From NCBI RefSeq assembly GCF_014145335.1, contig NZ_JACIVI010000006.1, positions 119,693 to 183,692 of the forward strand: a stretch of 64,000 bases of DNA. Reading direction: 5' to 3'. Origin of the DNA: Aquariibacter albus. GTDB lineage: Bacteria; Pseudomonadota; Gammaproteobacteria; Burkholderiales; Burkholderiaceae_C. The notes under the pieces were generated by a model, which saw nothing but the letters and a program-made list of their open reading frames with translations, ran no database searches and was not told where the DNA came from. Below, piece after piece: positions 27,740-37,204 of the stretch. Made by a program: the position numbers and the translations under genes. Within the stretch, counting starts at the first letter, position 1, and each line of letters starts with the position of its first letter.

Positions 27740-29680
27740 TCAGCGGTCCTCGCCCCAGCCGGCCTGCCGGCCGCGCGGGCCGGCCGCGCGCTCCTCGGCG
27801 AACAACTGCTCCAGCTGCTGCCGGCCCGCGCGGGCCATGCCGACGAGGCGCTGCTGGTCGGCCCGGTGCGGACGCAGCGTCTCCAGCTGCTCGACCGAAT
27901 GGCGGCGGAAGCGCAGCGCCAGCGTGCGGGCGGCATGCGGCGCCCAGCCCAGATGCTCCAGCGCACGGCGGCCGCTCATCAGGGCCGCGTCGAGCGTCTC
28001 GCGCTCGACATCCGCCACCCCGCGCTCGCGCAGCGCGAACCAGTGCTGCACATTGCGCGCGCGGGCCACGATGGGCAGCTGCGGGAAGTGCTCGCGCACC
28101 ACGTCGACCACCTTCAGGCTCTGCTCGACATCGTCGATGGCCAGCACCAGCAGGCGGGCCTGGGCGGCGCCGGCGGCGCGCAGCAGGTCCAGCCGGGTGG
28201 CATCGCCCCAGAACACCGGGAAGCCGAAGCGGCGCAGGGTCTCGACCTGCTCGGCATCGTGGTCCAGCACGGTGGCCTGCACGCCATTGGCATGCAGCAG
28301 GCGGCCGACGATCTGCCCGTAGCGGCCGAAGCCCGCGATGATCACCGGCGCCGCATGGCCGGCCGCATCGCCGGTCGTGCCGCGCGCCAGGTGGCTGGCC
28401 GGGTCGGCCGGCGCCGTGCCGCCCGCCGCCGCATGGCGGGCCTGCAGGCGGTCCATCGCCAGCAGCAACAGGGGCGTCAGCAGCATCGACAGCGACACCG
28501 CACCCACCAGCACCGAAGCCGTCGCCCGGTCGATCACCCCGGCGCCCGAAGCCGCCTGGAACACCACGAAGGCGAACTCGCCGCCCTGCGCCAGCAGCAG
28601 CACGAAGAGCGGGCGCTCCGCCCGCGGCAGCTTCATCGCCACCGCCAGGCCCCACAGCACCGCGGCCTTCAGGCCGAGCAGGCCGAAGAGCGCGGCCAGC
28701 ACCAGGCCGGGCGCGGCGGCCAGGGCCGCCAGGTCCACCGTCATGCCCACCGCCATGAAGAAGAGGCCGAGCAGCAGGCCCTTGAAGGGCTCGACATCGG
28801 TCTCCAGCGCGCGCTTGTATTCGCTTTCGGCCAGCAGCACGCCGGCCAGGAAGGCGCCCAGCGCCATTGACAGGCCGACCAGCTGCATGAGCGCCGCAAT
28901 GCCCACCACCAGGCCCAGGGCCGCGGCGGTGAAGACCTCGGGCGTGCCCTTGCGCGCAATCCAGCGCAGCGCCGGCCGCAGCAGCAGCCGGCCGCCGAAG
29001 ACGATGGCCGCGATCACTGCCGCCGCGCGCAGCGCCTCCCAGCCCGCGTGTGATGTGCTACCACCCGAGCCGCCCACCGCCAGCAGCGGGATCAGCGCCA
29101 GCGTCGGGATGGCCGCCACGTCCTGCAGCAGCAGGATGGCGAAGGCCGCCTGCCCACCCGCCGTCGGCAGGGCATTGCGCTCGGCCAGCACCTGCAGCGC
29201 GATCGCGGTGGAGGACAGCGCCAGGCCCAGCGCCGCCACCCCCGCCCAGGGCAGCGACCAGCCGGCCAGCCAGGCCCCCGCGCCCAGCACCGCCGCGCAG
29301 CCCAGCCACTGCGCGCTGCCCCAGCCCAGCAGCGGGCCGCGCAGGGCCCACAGGCGGCGCGGCTCCAGCTCCAGGCCGACGAGGAAGAGCATCAGCACCA
29401 CGCCGAACTCGGCCACGTGCAGCACCGTCTGCGGATCGGCCACCAGGGCCAGGCCCTCGGGCCCGATCAGCAGGCCGGCCCCCAGGTAGCCGAGGATGGA
29501 GCCCAGGCCCAGTGCCCGCGCCAGCGGCACCACCAGCACCGCGGCCGCCAGGAAGACCAGGCTGCCCGCCAGCCAGGGGCTGACGGCCGAGGCGCCCGCC
29601 GCACCCTCGGCGGCGGCAGCCGGCATGGCGGCCAGGCCCAGGACCGCCAGGGCGGCGCCGGCCCGCGCGAGGGCCCTCAT
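27740..29680 (-). CDS. kefC: KefC-type potassium/proton antiporter
   Basis: CPA2-family K+ efflux antiporter, 646 residues. A leader (LARAGAALAVLGLAAMPAAAAEG) is followed by about 12 helices with GLGSILGYLGAGLLIGPEGL, EFGVVLMLFLVGLELEP and LALSSTAIALQVL. A TrkA-N Rossmann domain follows (VIIAGFGRYGQIVGRLLHANGVQATVLDHDAEQVETLRRFG, about residues 437-480), and a helical tail. The start overlaps the kefF stop by four bases. KefFC systems acidify the cytoplasm in response to electrophile-glutathione adducts; the ancillary flavoprotein supports that rather than KefB/YbaL. Confidence 0.9.
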   Translation of the reverse strand: MRALARAGAALAVLGLAAMPAAAAEGAAGASAVSPWLAGSLVFLAAAVLVVPLARALGLGSILGYLGAGLLIGPEGLALVADPQTVLHVAEFGVVLMLFLVGLELEPRRLWALRGPLLGWGSAQWLGCAAVLGAGAWLAGWSLPWAGVAALGLALSSTAIALQVLAERNALPTAGGQAAFAILLLQDVAAIPTLALIPLLAVGGSGGSTSHAGWEALRAAAVIAAIVFGGRLLLRPALRWIARKGTPEVFTAAALGLVVGIAALMQLVGLSMALGAFLAGVLLAESEYKRALETDVEPFKGLLLGLFFMAVGMTVDLAALAAAPGLVLAALFGLLGLKAAVLWGLAVAMKLPRAERPLFVLLLAQGGEFAFVVFQAASGAGVIDRATASVLVGAVSLSMLLTPLLLLAMDRLQARHAAAGGTAPADPASHLARGTTGDAAGHAAPVIIAGFGRYGQIVGRLLHANGVQATVLDHDAEQVETLRRFGFPVFWGDATRLDLLRAAGAAQARLLVLAIDDVEQSLKVVDVVREHFPQLPIVARARNVQHWFALRERGVADVERETLDAALMSGRRALEHLGWAPHAARTLALRFRRHSVEQLETLRPHRADQQRLVGMARAGRQQLEQLFAEERAAGPRGRQAGWGEDR

Positions 29681-30315
29681 GCCCAGCCCCCGCCGGTGCG
29701 CGCCAGCGGCCGGGCCTCGGCGGGCACCGCGCACTCCACGCAGTCGCCGTCGAGCAGCCGCTGCCATGCCGGCACCGATGGCCAGCGCGCCAGCATGTCG
29801 CGCACCTGCGCGCCATGGGCCGCCAGGGCCGGCGCATCGAGCGCATGCGCATCGTGCAGGGCCAGCGGCGGCAGGTAGCGCAGGCCGCAGAGCCGGGCCG
29901 TCTGCGCCCAGGGCGCGAGGAAGGCGTCGAGCGTGTGGCGGTTGTGCCCGGCCGGCTCGTAGCTGGCCGCGCTGCCGCCCGTCGTCGGCAAGAGCCACAG
30001 GGCCTTGCCGCGCAACGCATCGGCCCCCGGCCCGTAGGCCCAGCCGAAGGCGAGCACCTCGTCGATCCACAGCTTCAGCAGCGCCGGCACGCTGTACCAC
30101 TGCAGGGGGAAGGCCCAGACGATCAGCTCCGCCGCGGCCAGCCGTGCCTGCTCGGCCGGCACGTCGATCAGGTAATCGGGGTAGCGGGCGTAGAGGTCGA
30201 GCCACTCGACCGGCCCGCCCGGGCCGCTCAGCGGGGCCAGCGCGAGCTGAAGGGCGCGGTTGGCCCGCGAAGCCTGCAGATCGGGGTGGGCGAGCACGAC
30301 GAGGATCCGGGCCAT
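29677..30315 (-). CDS. kefF: KefF-type NAD(P)H quinone oxidoreductase, antiporter ancillary subunit
   Basis: Flavodoxin-fold FMN protein, 212 residues. ILVVLAHPDLQASRANRAL is the FMN phosphate-binding start, FPLQWYSVPALLKLWIDEVLAFGWAYG is the signature of the KefF/MdaB group, and TTGGSAASYEPAGHNRHTLDAFLAPW is the second flavin contact. Translationally coupled to kefC. It both activates the antiporter and has quinone reductase activity in characterised relatives. Divergent from mdcR across 97 bases. Confidence 0.9.
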   Translation of the reverse strand: MARILVVLAHPDLQASRANRALQLALAPLSGPGGPVEWLDLYARYPDYLIDVPAEQARLAAAELIVWAFPLQWYSVPALLKLWIDEVLAFGWAYGPGADALRGKALWLLPTTGGSAASYEPAGHNRHTLDAFLAPWAQTARLCGLRYLPPLALHDAHALDAPALAAHGAQVRDMLARWPSVPAWQRLLDGDCVECAVPAEARPLARTGGGWA

Positions 30316-30412
30316 GGCAGCAGCGGGACGGGGGCGGGGCGGCTCGGGGCCGGCGAGCCGCCAGCATAGCGAGCCGGACCGGGCCCGCCGGCCCGCGACT
30401 TACCATGCCGCG

Positions 30413-31342
30413 ATGGCCCGCCCGGACCGCCCGCCGCTCGACGAGAACCTCAGCTTCCGCAAGCTGGAGGTGCTGCTCGCCTTCCTCGACACCGGCAACC
30501 TGGCCCGTGCCGCCGAACGCCTGGGCACCAGCCCGGTCAGCGTGCACCGCGCCCTGCATGGGCTGGAGGACGCGATGCGCTGCGCGCTGTTCCGCCACGA
30601 AGGCCGGCAGCTGCTGCCGACCGAGGCTGCGCAGGTGCTCGGCGAAGTGGCCGACGAGGTGCTGCGCCTGATGGCCGAGGGCGTGCGCGCCACCCGCGCC
30701 GCCGGCGGCTACTCGGCCGACCGGCTGCGGCTCGGTGCGCTGTACTCGCTGACCATCCACACCGTGCCGGCCCTGCTGATGGCGATGAAGCTGCGGCTGC
30801 CGGCCCTGCAGTCGGAGCTGGTGCTGGGCTCCAATGCCGAGCTGCTGCGCCAGCTCGGCCAGGGCGGCATCGACGCCGCCCTGATCGGCGAGCCCGAGGC
30901 CCCCGGCCCCGAGCTGCTGTTCGCGCCGCTCTTCCAGGACGAGATCTTCTTCGCCGCCCCCCTCGGCTCCCGCCATGCCACACAGGCCCAGATCGACCTG
31001 CGCGACTGCGCCGAGGAACGCTTCGTCAGCCTCGGCGAGGGTTTCGCCACCTACGACGGCTTCCAGGCCGCCTTCCGCCAGGCCGGCTGCACGCCCCAGG
31101 TGGTGATGACGACCGGGGACATCTTCTCGCTGGTCAACCTGGTGGCCGGCGGCCTGGGCTGCACCCTGCTGCCCGGCCGCGTGCGCGGCCTGTTCGCGCA
31201 GAAGGTGCAGCTCATCCCGCTGGCGCCGGCCCACCGCATGCACCAGACCCTGGGCCTGGCCCTGCTGCGCGCCCGCGAGCGCGACCCCACCCTGCTGGCC
31301 CTGCTGGCGGCTTGCCGCACGGCCTGCACGACGGCCGGCTGA
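30413..31342 (+). CDS. mdcR: MdcR-type LysR regulator of malonate use
   Basis: LysR-family regulator, 309 residues. The HTH is near residues 15-60 (LSFRKLEVLLAFLDTGNLARAAERLGTSPVSVHRALHGLEDAMRCALFRHEGRQLLPTEAA), followed by a periplasmic-binding-like effector domain (LRLGALYSLTIHTVPALLMAMKLR...). It immediately precedes the malonate genes in the same direction, the usual place for MdcR, and probably senses malonate. Start Met at 30413 was chosen from the alignment-like MARPDRPPLDENLSFRKLEVLLAF; the frame is open upstream. Confidence 0.88.
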   Translation: MARPDRPPLDENLSFRKLEVLLAFLDTGNLARAAERLGTSPVSVHRALHGLEDAMRCALFRHEGRQLLPTEAAQVLGEVADEVLRLMAEGVRATRAAGGYSADRLRLGALYSLTIHTVPALLMAMKLRLPALQSELVLGSNAELLRQLGQGGIDAALIGEPEAPGPELLFAPLFQDEIFFAAPLGSRHATQAQIDLRDCAEERFVSLGEGFATYDGFQAAFRQAGCTPQVVMTTGDIFSLVNLVAGGLGCTLLPGRVRGLFAQKVQLIPLAPAHRMHQTLGLALLRARERDPTLLALLAACRTACTTAG

Positions 31343-31504
31343 GCCGCCGCCGCAGCCCAGGGGGGGCCCTCGATCGTTTCGCCCAGCGTAAGGATCGACC
31401 GCCGCGCTTGATTGATCGGCCCGGGGCGGCCCCCTACCGTCGCGTCCCAGAAGCCCCGCCCGCCGCGGCGAGAGGCTCGTCCAAGAACACCCTGGAGACA
31501 AGAC

Positions 31505-32764
31505 ATGACTTCCCACTGGCTATCCATCGGCGTGCTCGCCGCGATGTTCGTGCTCGCCACGGCCCTGCCGATCAACATGGGCGTGATCGCCTTCGTCGGC
31601 GCCTTCCTCGTCGGCACCCTGGTGGCCGGCATGAAGGCCAAGGAGATCCTGGGCGGCTTCCCGGCCGACCTCTTCCTGACCCTGGTCGGCATCACCTACC
31701 TCTTCGCCCTGGCGCAGAACAACGGCACCATCGACTGGCTGGTGCGGCTGGCGGTGCGTGCGGTGCGCGGCCGCATCGCGGCCATCCCCTGGATCATGTT
31801 CTTCATCGCCGCCGGCCTGACGGCCGTCGGCGCGGTCAGCCCGGCGGCCGTGGCCATCATCGCGCCCATCGCGCTGGGCTTTGCCGCGAAACACAAGATC
31901 AGCCCGCTGCTGATGGGCCTGATGGTGATCCACGGCGCGCAGGGCGGCGGCTTCTCGCCGATCAGCATCTACGGCGGCATCACCAACAAGATCGTCGAGA
32001 AGGCCGGCCTGCCGCTCAGCGAGATGACGACCATGCTCGCCAGCCTGGGCGTGAACCTGGCCGTGGCCGCCCTGCTCTTCGTGATGCTCGGCGGCACCAA
32101 GCTGCTGAGCCAGCGCGTGGCGCTGGACCGCGGCACCGAGCCCGCCGACCCCGCCGCCGGCGCCGCCCAGGGCGCGCGCTGGACGCAGTGGGCCACCGTC
32201 ATCGGCCTGCTGGTCCTGGCCGTGCTCACCCTGTTCTACAAGCAGGACATCGGCTTCGTCTCGATCACCCTCGGCCTGCTGCTGACCCTGGCGGCGCCCC
32301 AACTTCAGAAGGGTGCGCTGGGCCAGGTTTCGTGGCCCGAGATCATGCTGATCGTCGGCGTCAGCACCTACGTCGGCGTGATGCAGAAGATGGGCACCAT
32401 CGACTTCGTCGGCCACAGCGTGGCCGGCCTCACCTCGCCGCTGATGGCCGCCCTGCTGCTGTGCGTGGTGGGTGCGGTGGTCTCGGCCTTCGCGTCCTCG
32501 ACGGCGGTGCTGGGCTCGCTCATCCCCCTGGCCGTGCCCTTCCTGCAGGGCGACCACGGCGTCAGCGCCATCGGCTTCATCGCGGCGATGGCGGTGTCCT
32601 CGACCATCGTCGACGTGAGCCCCTTCTCCACCAACGGCGCCCTGGTGCTGGCCAATGCCCGCGGCATCCCGCGCGATGTGTTCTTCCGCCAGCTGATGAT
32701 CTACGGCGCGGCGGTGACGGTGATCGCTCCGGTGCTGGTCTGGCTGCTCTTCGTGGTGCTGTGA
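31505..32764 (+). CDS. MatC-type malonate/dicarboxylate carrier
   Basis: Integral membrane protein of 419 residues, about 11-12 helices. The N-terminal MatC-like part (VIAFVGAFLVGTLVAGMKAKEILGGFPADLFLTLVGITYLFALAQNNGTIDWLV) and the ion-transporter-fold motifs GAVSPAAVAIIAPIA, GGFSPISIYGGITN and SSTIVDVSPFSTNGALVLAN identify a dicarboxylate carrier. Its position at the head of the mdc genes implies malonate uptake. It stands in place of the MdcLM or MdcF transporters of other mdc loci. mdcA follows after 41 bases. Confidence 0.85.
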   Translation: MTSHWLSIGVLAAMFVLATALPINMGVIAFVGAFLVGTLVAGMKAKEILGGFPADLFLTLVGITYLFALAQNNGTIDWLVRLAVRAVRGRIAAIPWIMFFIAAGLTAVGAVSPAAVAIIAPIALGFAAKHKISPLLMGLMVIHGAQGGGFSPISIYGGITNKIVEKAGLPLSEMTTMLASLGVNLAVAALLFVMLGGTKLLSQRVALDRGTEPADPAAGAAQGARWTQWATVIGLLVLAVLTLFYKQDIGFVSITLGLLLTLAAPQLQKGALGQVSWPEIMLIVGVSTYVGVMQKMGTIDFVGHSVAGLTSPLMAALLLCVVGAVVSAFASSTAVLGSLIPLAVPFLQGDHGVSAIGFIAAMAVSSTIVDVSPFSTNGALVLANARGIPRDVFFRQLMIYGAAVTVIAPVLVWLLFVVL

Positions 32765-32805
32765 GCGCCGCCGCACCCGCCCCCTCCCCTCCGACCCTGG
32801 ACCCC

Positions 32806-34491
32806 ATGACCCAAGCCCCCCGAGACTGGCAAGGCAAGGCCGCGCGGCGCGCGGCGCGCAAGGCGCGCGCGGCCACCGCCCTGGGCCCGGCCCTGCACGG
32901 CAAGCGCGTCGCGACCGAGGCCCTGGCCCGCCTGCTCGATGCGGTGATCGAGCCCTTCGACCGCATCGCCCTGGAAGGCAACAACCAGAAGCAGGCCGAC
33001 TTCCTGGCCGACGGCCTGGTGCAGCTGGACCCGGCCCGCATCCACGACCTGCACATGGTGCAGTCGGTGCTGGCCCTGCCACAGCATCTGGACGTGTTCG
33101 AGCGCGGCCTGGCCAGCCGGCTGGACTTCAGCTTCTCCGGCCCGCAGGGCGCGCGCCTGGCCCGGCTGGTGCAGGAACAGCGCATCGCCATCGGCGCCAT
33201 CCACACCTACCTGGAGCTGTTCTCGCGCTACTTCATCGACCTGAGTCCGCAGGTCGCGCTGGTCGCCGCGCAGTCGGCCGATGCCGAGGGCAACCTCTAC
33301 ACCGGCCCGAACACCGAGGACACGCCCGCCATCGTCGAGGCCACCGCCTTCTCCGGCGGCCTGGTGATCGCCCAGGTCAACGAATGGGTGGGACCGGGCC
33401 AGGCCCTGCCGCGGGTGGACATTCCGGGCGGCTGGGTGGACTTCGTCGTCGTCGCGCCGCAGCCCAATGTGATCGAGCCGCTCTTCACCCGCGACCCGGC
33501 GCAGATCAGCGAGATCCAGGTGCTGATGGCCATGATGGCCATCAAGGGTCTCTACGCCGAGTACGGCGTGCAGCGCCTGAACCACGGCATCGGCTTCGAC
33601 ACCGCGGCCATCGAGCTGCTGCTGCCGACCTACGCCGAATCGCTGGGCCTGAAGGGCCGGATCGCGAAGCACTGGGCGCTGAACCCGCACCCGGCGCTGA
33701 TCCCGGCCATCGAGGCGGGCTGGGTGGAATCCATCCACTCCTTCGGCTCCGAGCTGGGCATGGAGGACTACGTCCGCGCGCGCAGCGACGTCTTCTTCAC
33801 CGGCCCCGACGGCAGCCTGCGCAGCAACCGCGCCATGTGCCAGGCCGCCGGCCACTACGCCTGCGACCTCTTCATCGGCTCGACCCTGCAGATCGACCTG
33901 GACGGCAACTCCTCCACCGCCACGCGGGGCCGCATCGCCGGCTTCGGCGGCGCGCCCAATATGGGCGCCGACGCACGCGGCCGGCGCCACGCCAGCCCGG
34001 CCTGGCTGAAGGCCGGCGAGCAGGCCCGCGCCGGCCGCCGCGGCGCGGCCGGCACCCCGCGCGGGCAGAAGCTGGTCGTGCAGATGGTCGAGACCTTCCG
34101 CGAGCACATGCAGCCCGCCTTCGTCGAGCGGCTCGACGCCTGGACGCTGCAGGAGCAGGCCGGCATGGCGCTGCCGCCCATCATGATCTACGGCGAGGAC
34201 GTGACGCACATCCTCACCGAGGAAGGCCTCGCCAACCTGCTGCTGTGCCGCAGCGATGAGGAGCGCGAGCAGGCCATCCGCGGCGTCGCCGGCTACACCC
34301 CGGTCGGCCTGGCCCGCGACGCGCGCATGGTGGAGAACCTGCGCGACCGCGGCGTGATCCGCCGCCCGCAGGACCTGGGCATCGACCCGCGCGACGCCAC
34401 CCGCAAGCTGCTCGCCGCCCACAACATGCGCGACCTCGTGCGCGCCTCCGGCGGCCTCTACCAGCCGCCCCGGCGCTTCCGCAACTGGTGA
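32806..34491 (+). CDS. mdcA: Malonate decarboxylase alpha subunit
   Basis: Acetyl-S-ACP:malonate ACP-transferase of the biotin-independent malonate decarboxylase, 561 residues. It contains RIALEGNNQKQADFLADGL, QVNEWVGPGQALPRVDIPGGWVDFVVVAPQP, LNHGIGFDTAAIELLLPTYAESLGLKG and GRIAGFGGAPNMGADARGRRH, all highly conserved in MdcA. It swaps acetyl for malonyl on the ACP subunit. Full length; ATG at 32806 gives the expected N-terminus. mdcC starts 16 bases later. Confidence 0.97.
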   Translation: MTQAPRDWQGKAARRAARKARAATALGPALHGKRVATEALARLLDAVIEPFDRIALEGNNQKQADFLADGLVQLDPARIHDLHMVQSVLALPQHLDVFERGLASRLDFSFSGPQGARLARLVQEQRIAIGAIHTYLELFSRYFIDLSPQVALVAAQSADAEGNLYTGPNTEDTPAIVEATAFSGGLVIAQVNEWVGPGQALPRVDIPGGWVDFVVVAPQPNVIEPLFTRDPAQISEIQVLMAMMAIKGLYAEYGVQRLNHGIGFDTAAIELLLPTYAESLGLKGRIAKHWALNPHPALIPAIEAGWVESIHSFGSELGMEDYVRARSDVFFTGPDGSLRSNRAMCQAAGHYACDLFIGSTLQIDLDGNSSTATRGRIAGFGGAPNMGADARGRRHASPAWLKAGEQARAGRRGAAGTPRGQKLVVQMVETFREHMQPAFVERLDAWTLQEQAGMALPPIMIYGEDVTHILTEEGLANLLLCRSDEEREQAIRGVAGYTPVGLARDARMVENLRDRGVIRRPQDLGIDPRDATRKLLAAHNMRDLVRASGGLYQPPRRFRNW

Positions 34492-34507
34492 GCTTCGAGG
34501 ACATCCC

Positions 34508-34828
34508 ATGAGCCTTTCCCCGGGCTTCGAAACCCTGGACTTCCACTTCCCCGGCGGCCGGCCGGCCGGCGCCTTCGCGCCGGTGCTGGTCGGCGTGCCG
34601 GGCTCCGGCAACCTGGAGCTGCTGTTCGAGCCGGACGACGGCCCGGGCTGCACCGTCCGCATCGAAACCTCGGCCCGCGGCTTCGGCCCGATCTGGGCCG
34701 CCGTGCTGGCCGACTTCCACCGCCGCCACCCGCTGTCCGGGCTGCGCGTGTCCATCCACGACCTCGGCGCCACGCCCGCCGTCGTCAGCCTGCGCCTCGA
34801 TCAGGCCGCCGCGGAGCTGCGCCCATGA
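34508..34828 (+). CDS. mdcC: Malonate decarboxylase acyl carrier protein (delta)
   Basis: A 106-residue carrier that bears the 2'-(5''-triphosphoribosyl)-3'-dephospho-CoA prosthetic group on a serine. The attachment serine lies in VGVPGSGNLELLFEP (Ser33). Conserved RIETSARGFGPIWAAVLADFHRR and LRVSIHDLGATPAVVSLRLDQA follow. The stop overlaps the mdcD start (ATGA). Confidence 0.95.
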   Translation: MSLSPGFETLDFHFPGGRPAGAFAPVLVGVPGSGNLELLFEPDDGPGCTVRIETSARGFGPIWAAVLADFHRRHPLSGLRVSIHDLGATPAVVSLRLDQAAAELRP

Positions 34829-35739
34829 GCCTCCCCCTGAGCTTTGCCGAATGCACGGCCCGCGAACGCGTGGCCGCCCTGCTCGACCCCGGCAGCTTCC
34901 ACGAATGGCTGCCGCCGGCCGAGCGGGTGATGAGCCCGCACCTGGCCGTGCTCGGCGTGCCGCCGGCCTTCGACGACGGCATCGTCATCGGCCGCGGCCG
35001 CCTGGACGGCCAGCCGGTCTTCCTGGCCGCGCAGGAGGGCGGCTTCCTCGGCGGCGGCGTCGGCGAAGTCCACGGCGCCAAGCTGGCCGGCCTGCTGCAG
35101 CGCGCGGCGGCCGAGCGGCCGCAGGCCGTGCTGCTGCTGGCCGAATCCGGCGGCGTGCGGCTGCACGAGGCCAATGCCGGCCTGATCGCCGTGGCCGAAG
35201 TCATGCGCGCCCTGCTGGACTGCCGCGCCGCCGGCGTGCCGGTGATCGTGCTGATCGGCGGCAGCAACGGCTGCTTCGGCGGCATGGGCCTGGTGGCGCA
35301 CTGCGCCGACCACCTGCTGATCAGCGAGCTGGGCCGGCACGCCATGTCCGGCCCCGAAGTGATCGAGGCCAGCCACGGCGTGGACGAGTTCGACGCCCGC
35401 GACCGCGCCCTGGTCTGGCGCACCACCGGCGGCAAGCACCGCTGGCTGAGCGGCGACTGCGATGCCCTGCTCGACGACGACGTGGCCGCCTTCCGCACCG
35501 CGGCCATCGAGCGCCTGGGCCGCTCGCGCCCGGTGACGCTGGCCGCGCTGGAAGCCGAGCACGCCCTGCTGGCCGAGCGCCTGCACCTGGCGCCCGAGGC
35601 CGACTGGCCCGGCGACGGCAGCGAGCCGGTGGCCTTCTGGACCGCGCTCGGCGTGCCCGAGGCCGCCCGCGTGCCCGACCTGGACGCCGCCGCCCTGCGC
35701 CCCCTGCGCGCCCGCACGCTGGAAGGAGCGCCCCAATGA
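34825..35739 (+). CDS. mdcD: Malonate decarboxylase beta subunit
   Basis: Carboxyltransferase-fold subunit that, with MdcE, decarboxylates malonyl-S-ACP. 304 residues with AQEGGFLGGGVGEVHGAKLAGLLQRA, LLAESGGVRLHEANAGLIAVAEVMRA, IGGSNGCFGGMGLVAHCADHLL and GRHAMSGPEVIEASHGVDEFDARDRALVWRTTGGKH, all typical. Overlaps both neighbours at ATGA junctions. Confidence 0.96.
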   Translation: MSLPLSFAECTARERVAALLDPGSFHEWLPPAERVMSPHLAVLGVPPAFDDGIVIGRGRLDGQPVFLAAQEGGFLGGGVGEVHGAKLAGLLQRAAAERPQAVLLLAESGGVRLHEANAGLIAVAEVMRALLDCRAAGVPVIVLIGGSNGCFGGMGLVAHCADHLLISELGRHAMSGPEVIEASHGVDEFDARDRALVWRTTGGKHRWLSGDCDALLDDDVAAFRTAAIERLGRSRPVTLAALEAEHALLAERLHLAPEADWPGDGSEPVAFWTALGVPEAARVPDLDAAALRPLRARTLEGAPQ

Positions 35740-36440
35740 ACTGGCAGGCCCTGCTCGACGCCCTCGCCGGCCCCGGCCACGACGTCCAGGTCGAGGACGA
35801 GGTGCTGCGCGGCACCCTCCGCTTCGACGGCCAGGACCTGGCCGTCATCGGCACCACCGACCACGCACCCATCGGCGTGGCCCGCGCGCTGGCCCAGGCC
35901 CGCGCGGTGCTGGACACCGTGCGCGACCACCCCGGCCGGCCCATCCTGCTGCTGGTCGACACCCAGGGCCAGCAGCTGCGACGGCGCGACGAGATGCTCG
36001 GCATCCACCGCGCCATGGCCCACCTCGGCAAGGCCGTGGACCTGGCGCGGCGGCGCGGCCACCGCATCGTCGGCCTGGTCTACGACCAGGCCTTGTCGGG
36101 CGGCTTCCTCACCTCGGGCCTGATGGCCGATGTCTGCGACGCCCTGCCCGAGGCCGAGATCCGCGTGATGCGCCTGCCCGCCATGGCCCGCGTCACCAAG
36201 CTGCCGGAGGAAAGGCTGGCCGAGCTGTCGCGCGACAACCCCGTCTTCGCCCCCGGGGTGGACAACTACGTGGCCATGGGCGGCGTGCGCGCGCTCTGGT
36301 CGCCGCAGAACCTGGCCGCCGGCCTGCGCGCCGCCCTGGCCGCCAGCGGCCAGCCCGACCGCCGCGCGCTCGACGGCGCCGAACGCGGTGGCCGCAAGCT
36401 GGCCGCCGAGGTCATGCAGCGCGTGCGGAGCGCCGCATGA
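35736..36440 (+). CDS. mdcE: Malonate decarboxylase gamma subunit
   Basis: Partner of MdcD in the decarboxylase half-reaction; 234 residues. The crotonase-like fold shows LVDTQGQQLRRRDEMLGIHRAMAHLGKAVDLARRRGHRIVGLVYDQALSGGFLTSGLMAD and VMRLPAMARVTKLPEERL. Start ATG overlaps the mdcD stop, with GGAAGGAG just upstream. Confidence 0.95.
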   Translation: MNWQALLDALAGPGHDVQVEDEVLRGTLRFDGQDLAVIGTTDHAPIGVARALAQARAVLDTVRDHPGRPILLLVDTQGQQLRRRDEMLGIHRAMAHLGKAVDLARRRGHRIVGLVYDQALSGGFLTSGLMADVCDALPEAEIRVMRLPAMARVTKLPEERLAELSRDNPVFAPGVDNYVAMGGVRALWSPQNLAAGLRAALAASGQPDRRALDGAERGGRKLAAEVMQRVRSAA

Positions 36441-37204
36441 GCCCGCTGCGCCGCCACCAGCTCGCCTGGCCGACGGAGGCCGGCTGGCAGCGCCTGCTCG
36501 CCCGCCCCTGGGATGCCGAGGCCCGCGCCGCCCTGCAGCACTGGGCCGGGCAGGCCCTGCCGCTGGTCATCGGCCGCGGCCAGCCCGCCCCGGGCGAACT
36601 GGCCCTGGGCCTGCCGGCGCCCGCCTGCTTCGGCCGGCGGCGCCTGGCCCTGAGCCTGCCGCCCGGCGAGCTGCGCTTCCTCGACGACTTCCCCGCCCTG
36701 GACGCCCTGATCCGCAACCTGCCGCGCTGGCACCGCGCCCCCTTCCGCCGCCTCGCCCTCGTGCTGCACGGGCTGGGCCTGCAGGCGCGGGTCTACGGCA
36801 GCCACGGCTGGCAGCTGATCACCGGCCTGGACCACCTGCGGCCGGGCTCCGACCTCGACCTCTGGCTGGCCGTGGCCGACAGCGCCGAAGCCGACCGCGC
36901 CGCCGCCGCCCTGGCCGGCTTCGAGGCGGCGCCCGGCCTGCCGCGGCTGGACGGCGAGCTGGTCTTCCCCGACGGCCGCGCCGTCGCCTGGCGCGAATGG
37001 CGCCAGCAGCGCGCCCGCCAGCCCAGCGGCCCGGTGCTGGTCAAACGCATCGACGGCCAGGCCCTGCAGGCCGCCGTGCCCGCCCTGTTCGACCGCCGCT
37101 GGCCCGCCCAGCAGGCCCTGGATGCGCCCAGCCTGGAACGCTTCGAGGGCCGCATGCCCTGGCTCGGCCGCCCCGCAGCGGCCCCGGCGGAACTGGCCGC
37201 ATGA
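36437..37204 (+). CDS. mdcG: Malonate decarboxylase holo-ACP synthase
   Basis: Phosphoribosyl-dephospho-CoA transferase that attaches the prosthetic group to MdcC. 255 residues. The nucleotidyltransferase motif is LRPGSDLDLWLAV (Gly-Ser-x-Asp-x-Asp). The N-terminal RRHQLAWPTEAGWQRLL and the C-terminal VLVKRIDGQALQAAVPALFD also fit the family. ATGA junctions at both ends. Confidence 0.93.
   Translation: MSPLRRHQLAWPTEAGWQRLLARPWDAEARAALQHWAGQALPLVIGRGQPAPGELALGLPAPACFGRRRLALSLPPGELRFLDDFPALDALIRNLPRWHRAPFRRLALVLHGLGLQARVYGSHGWQLITGLDHLRPGSDLDLWLAVADSAEADRAAAALAGFEAAPGLPRLDGELVFPDGRAVAWREWRQQRARQPSGPVLVKRIDGQALQAAVPALFDRRWPAQQALDAPSLERFEGRMPWLGRPAAAPAELAA

Noticed and set aside
27740..31516. 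Single 1,258-codon minus frame through kefC and beyond
   Set aside because: Only the part from 29680 downward is KefC. The upstream part is antisense to mdcR and in another frame from kefF; the start at 29680 overlaps kefF as expected.
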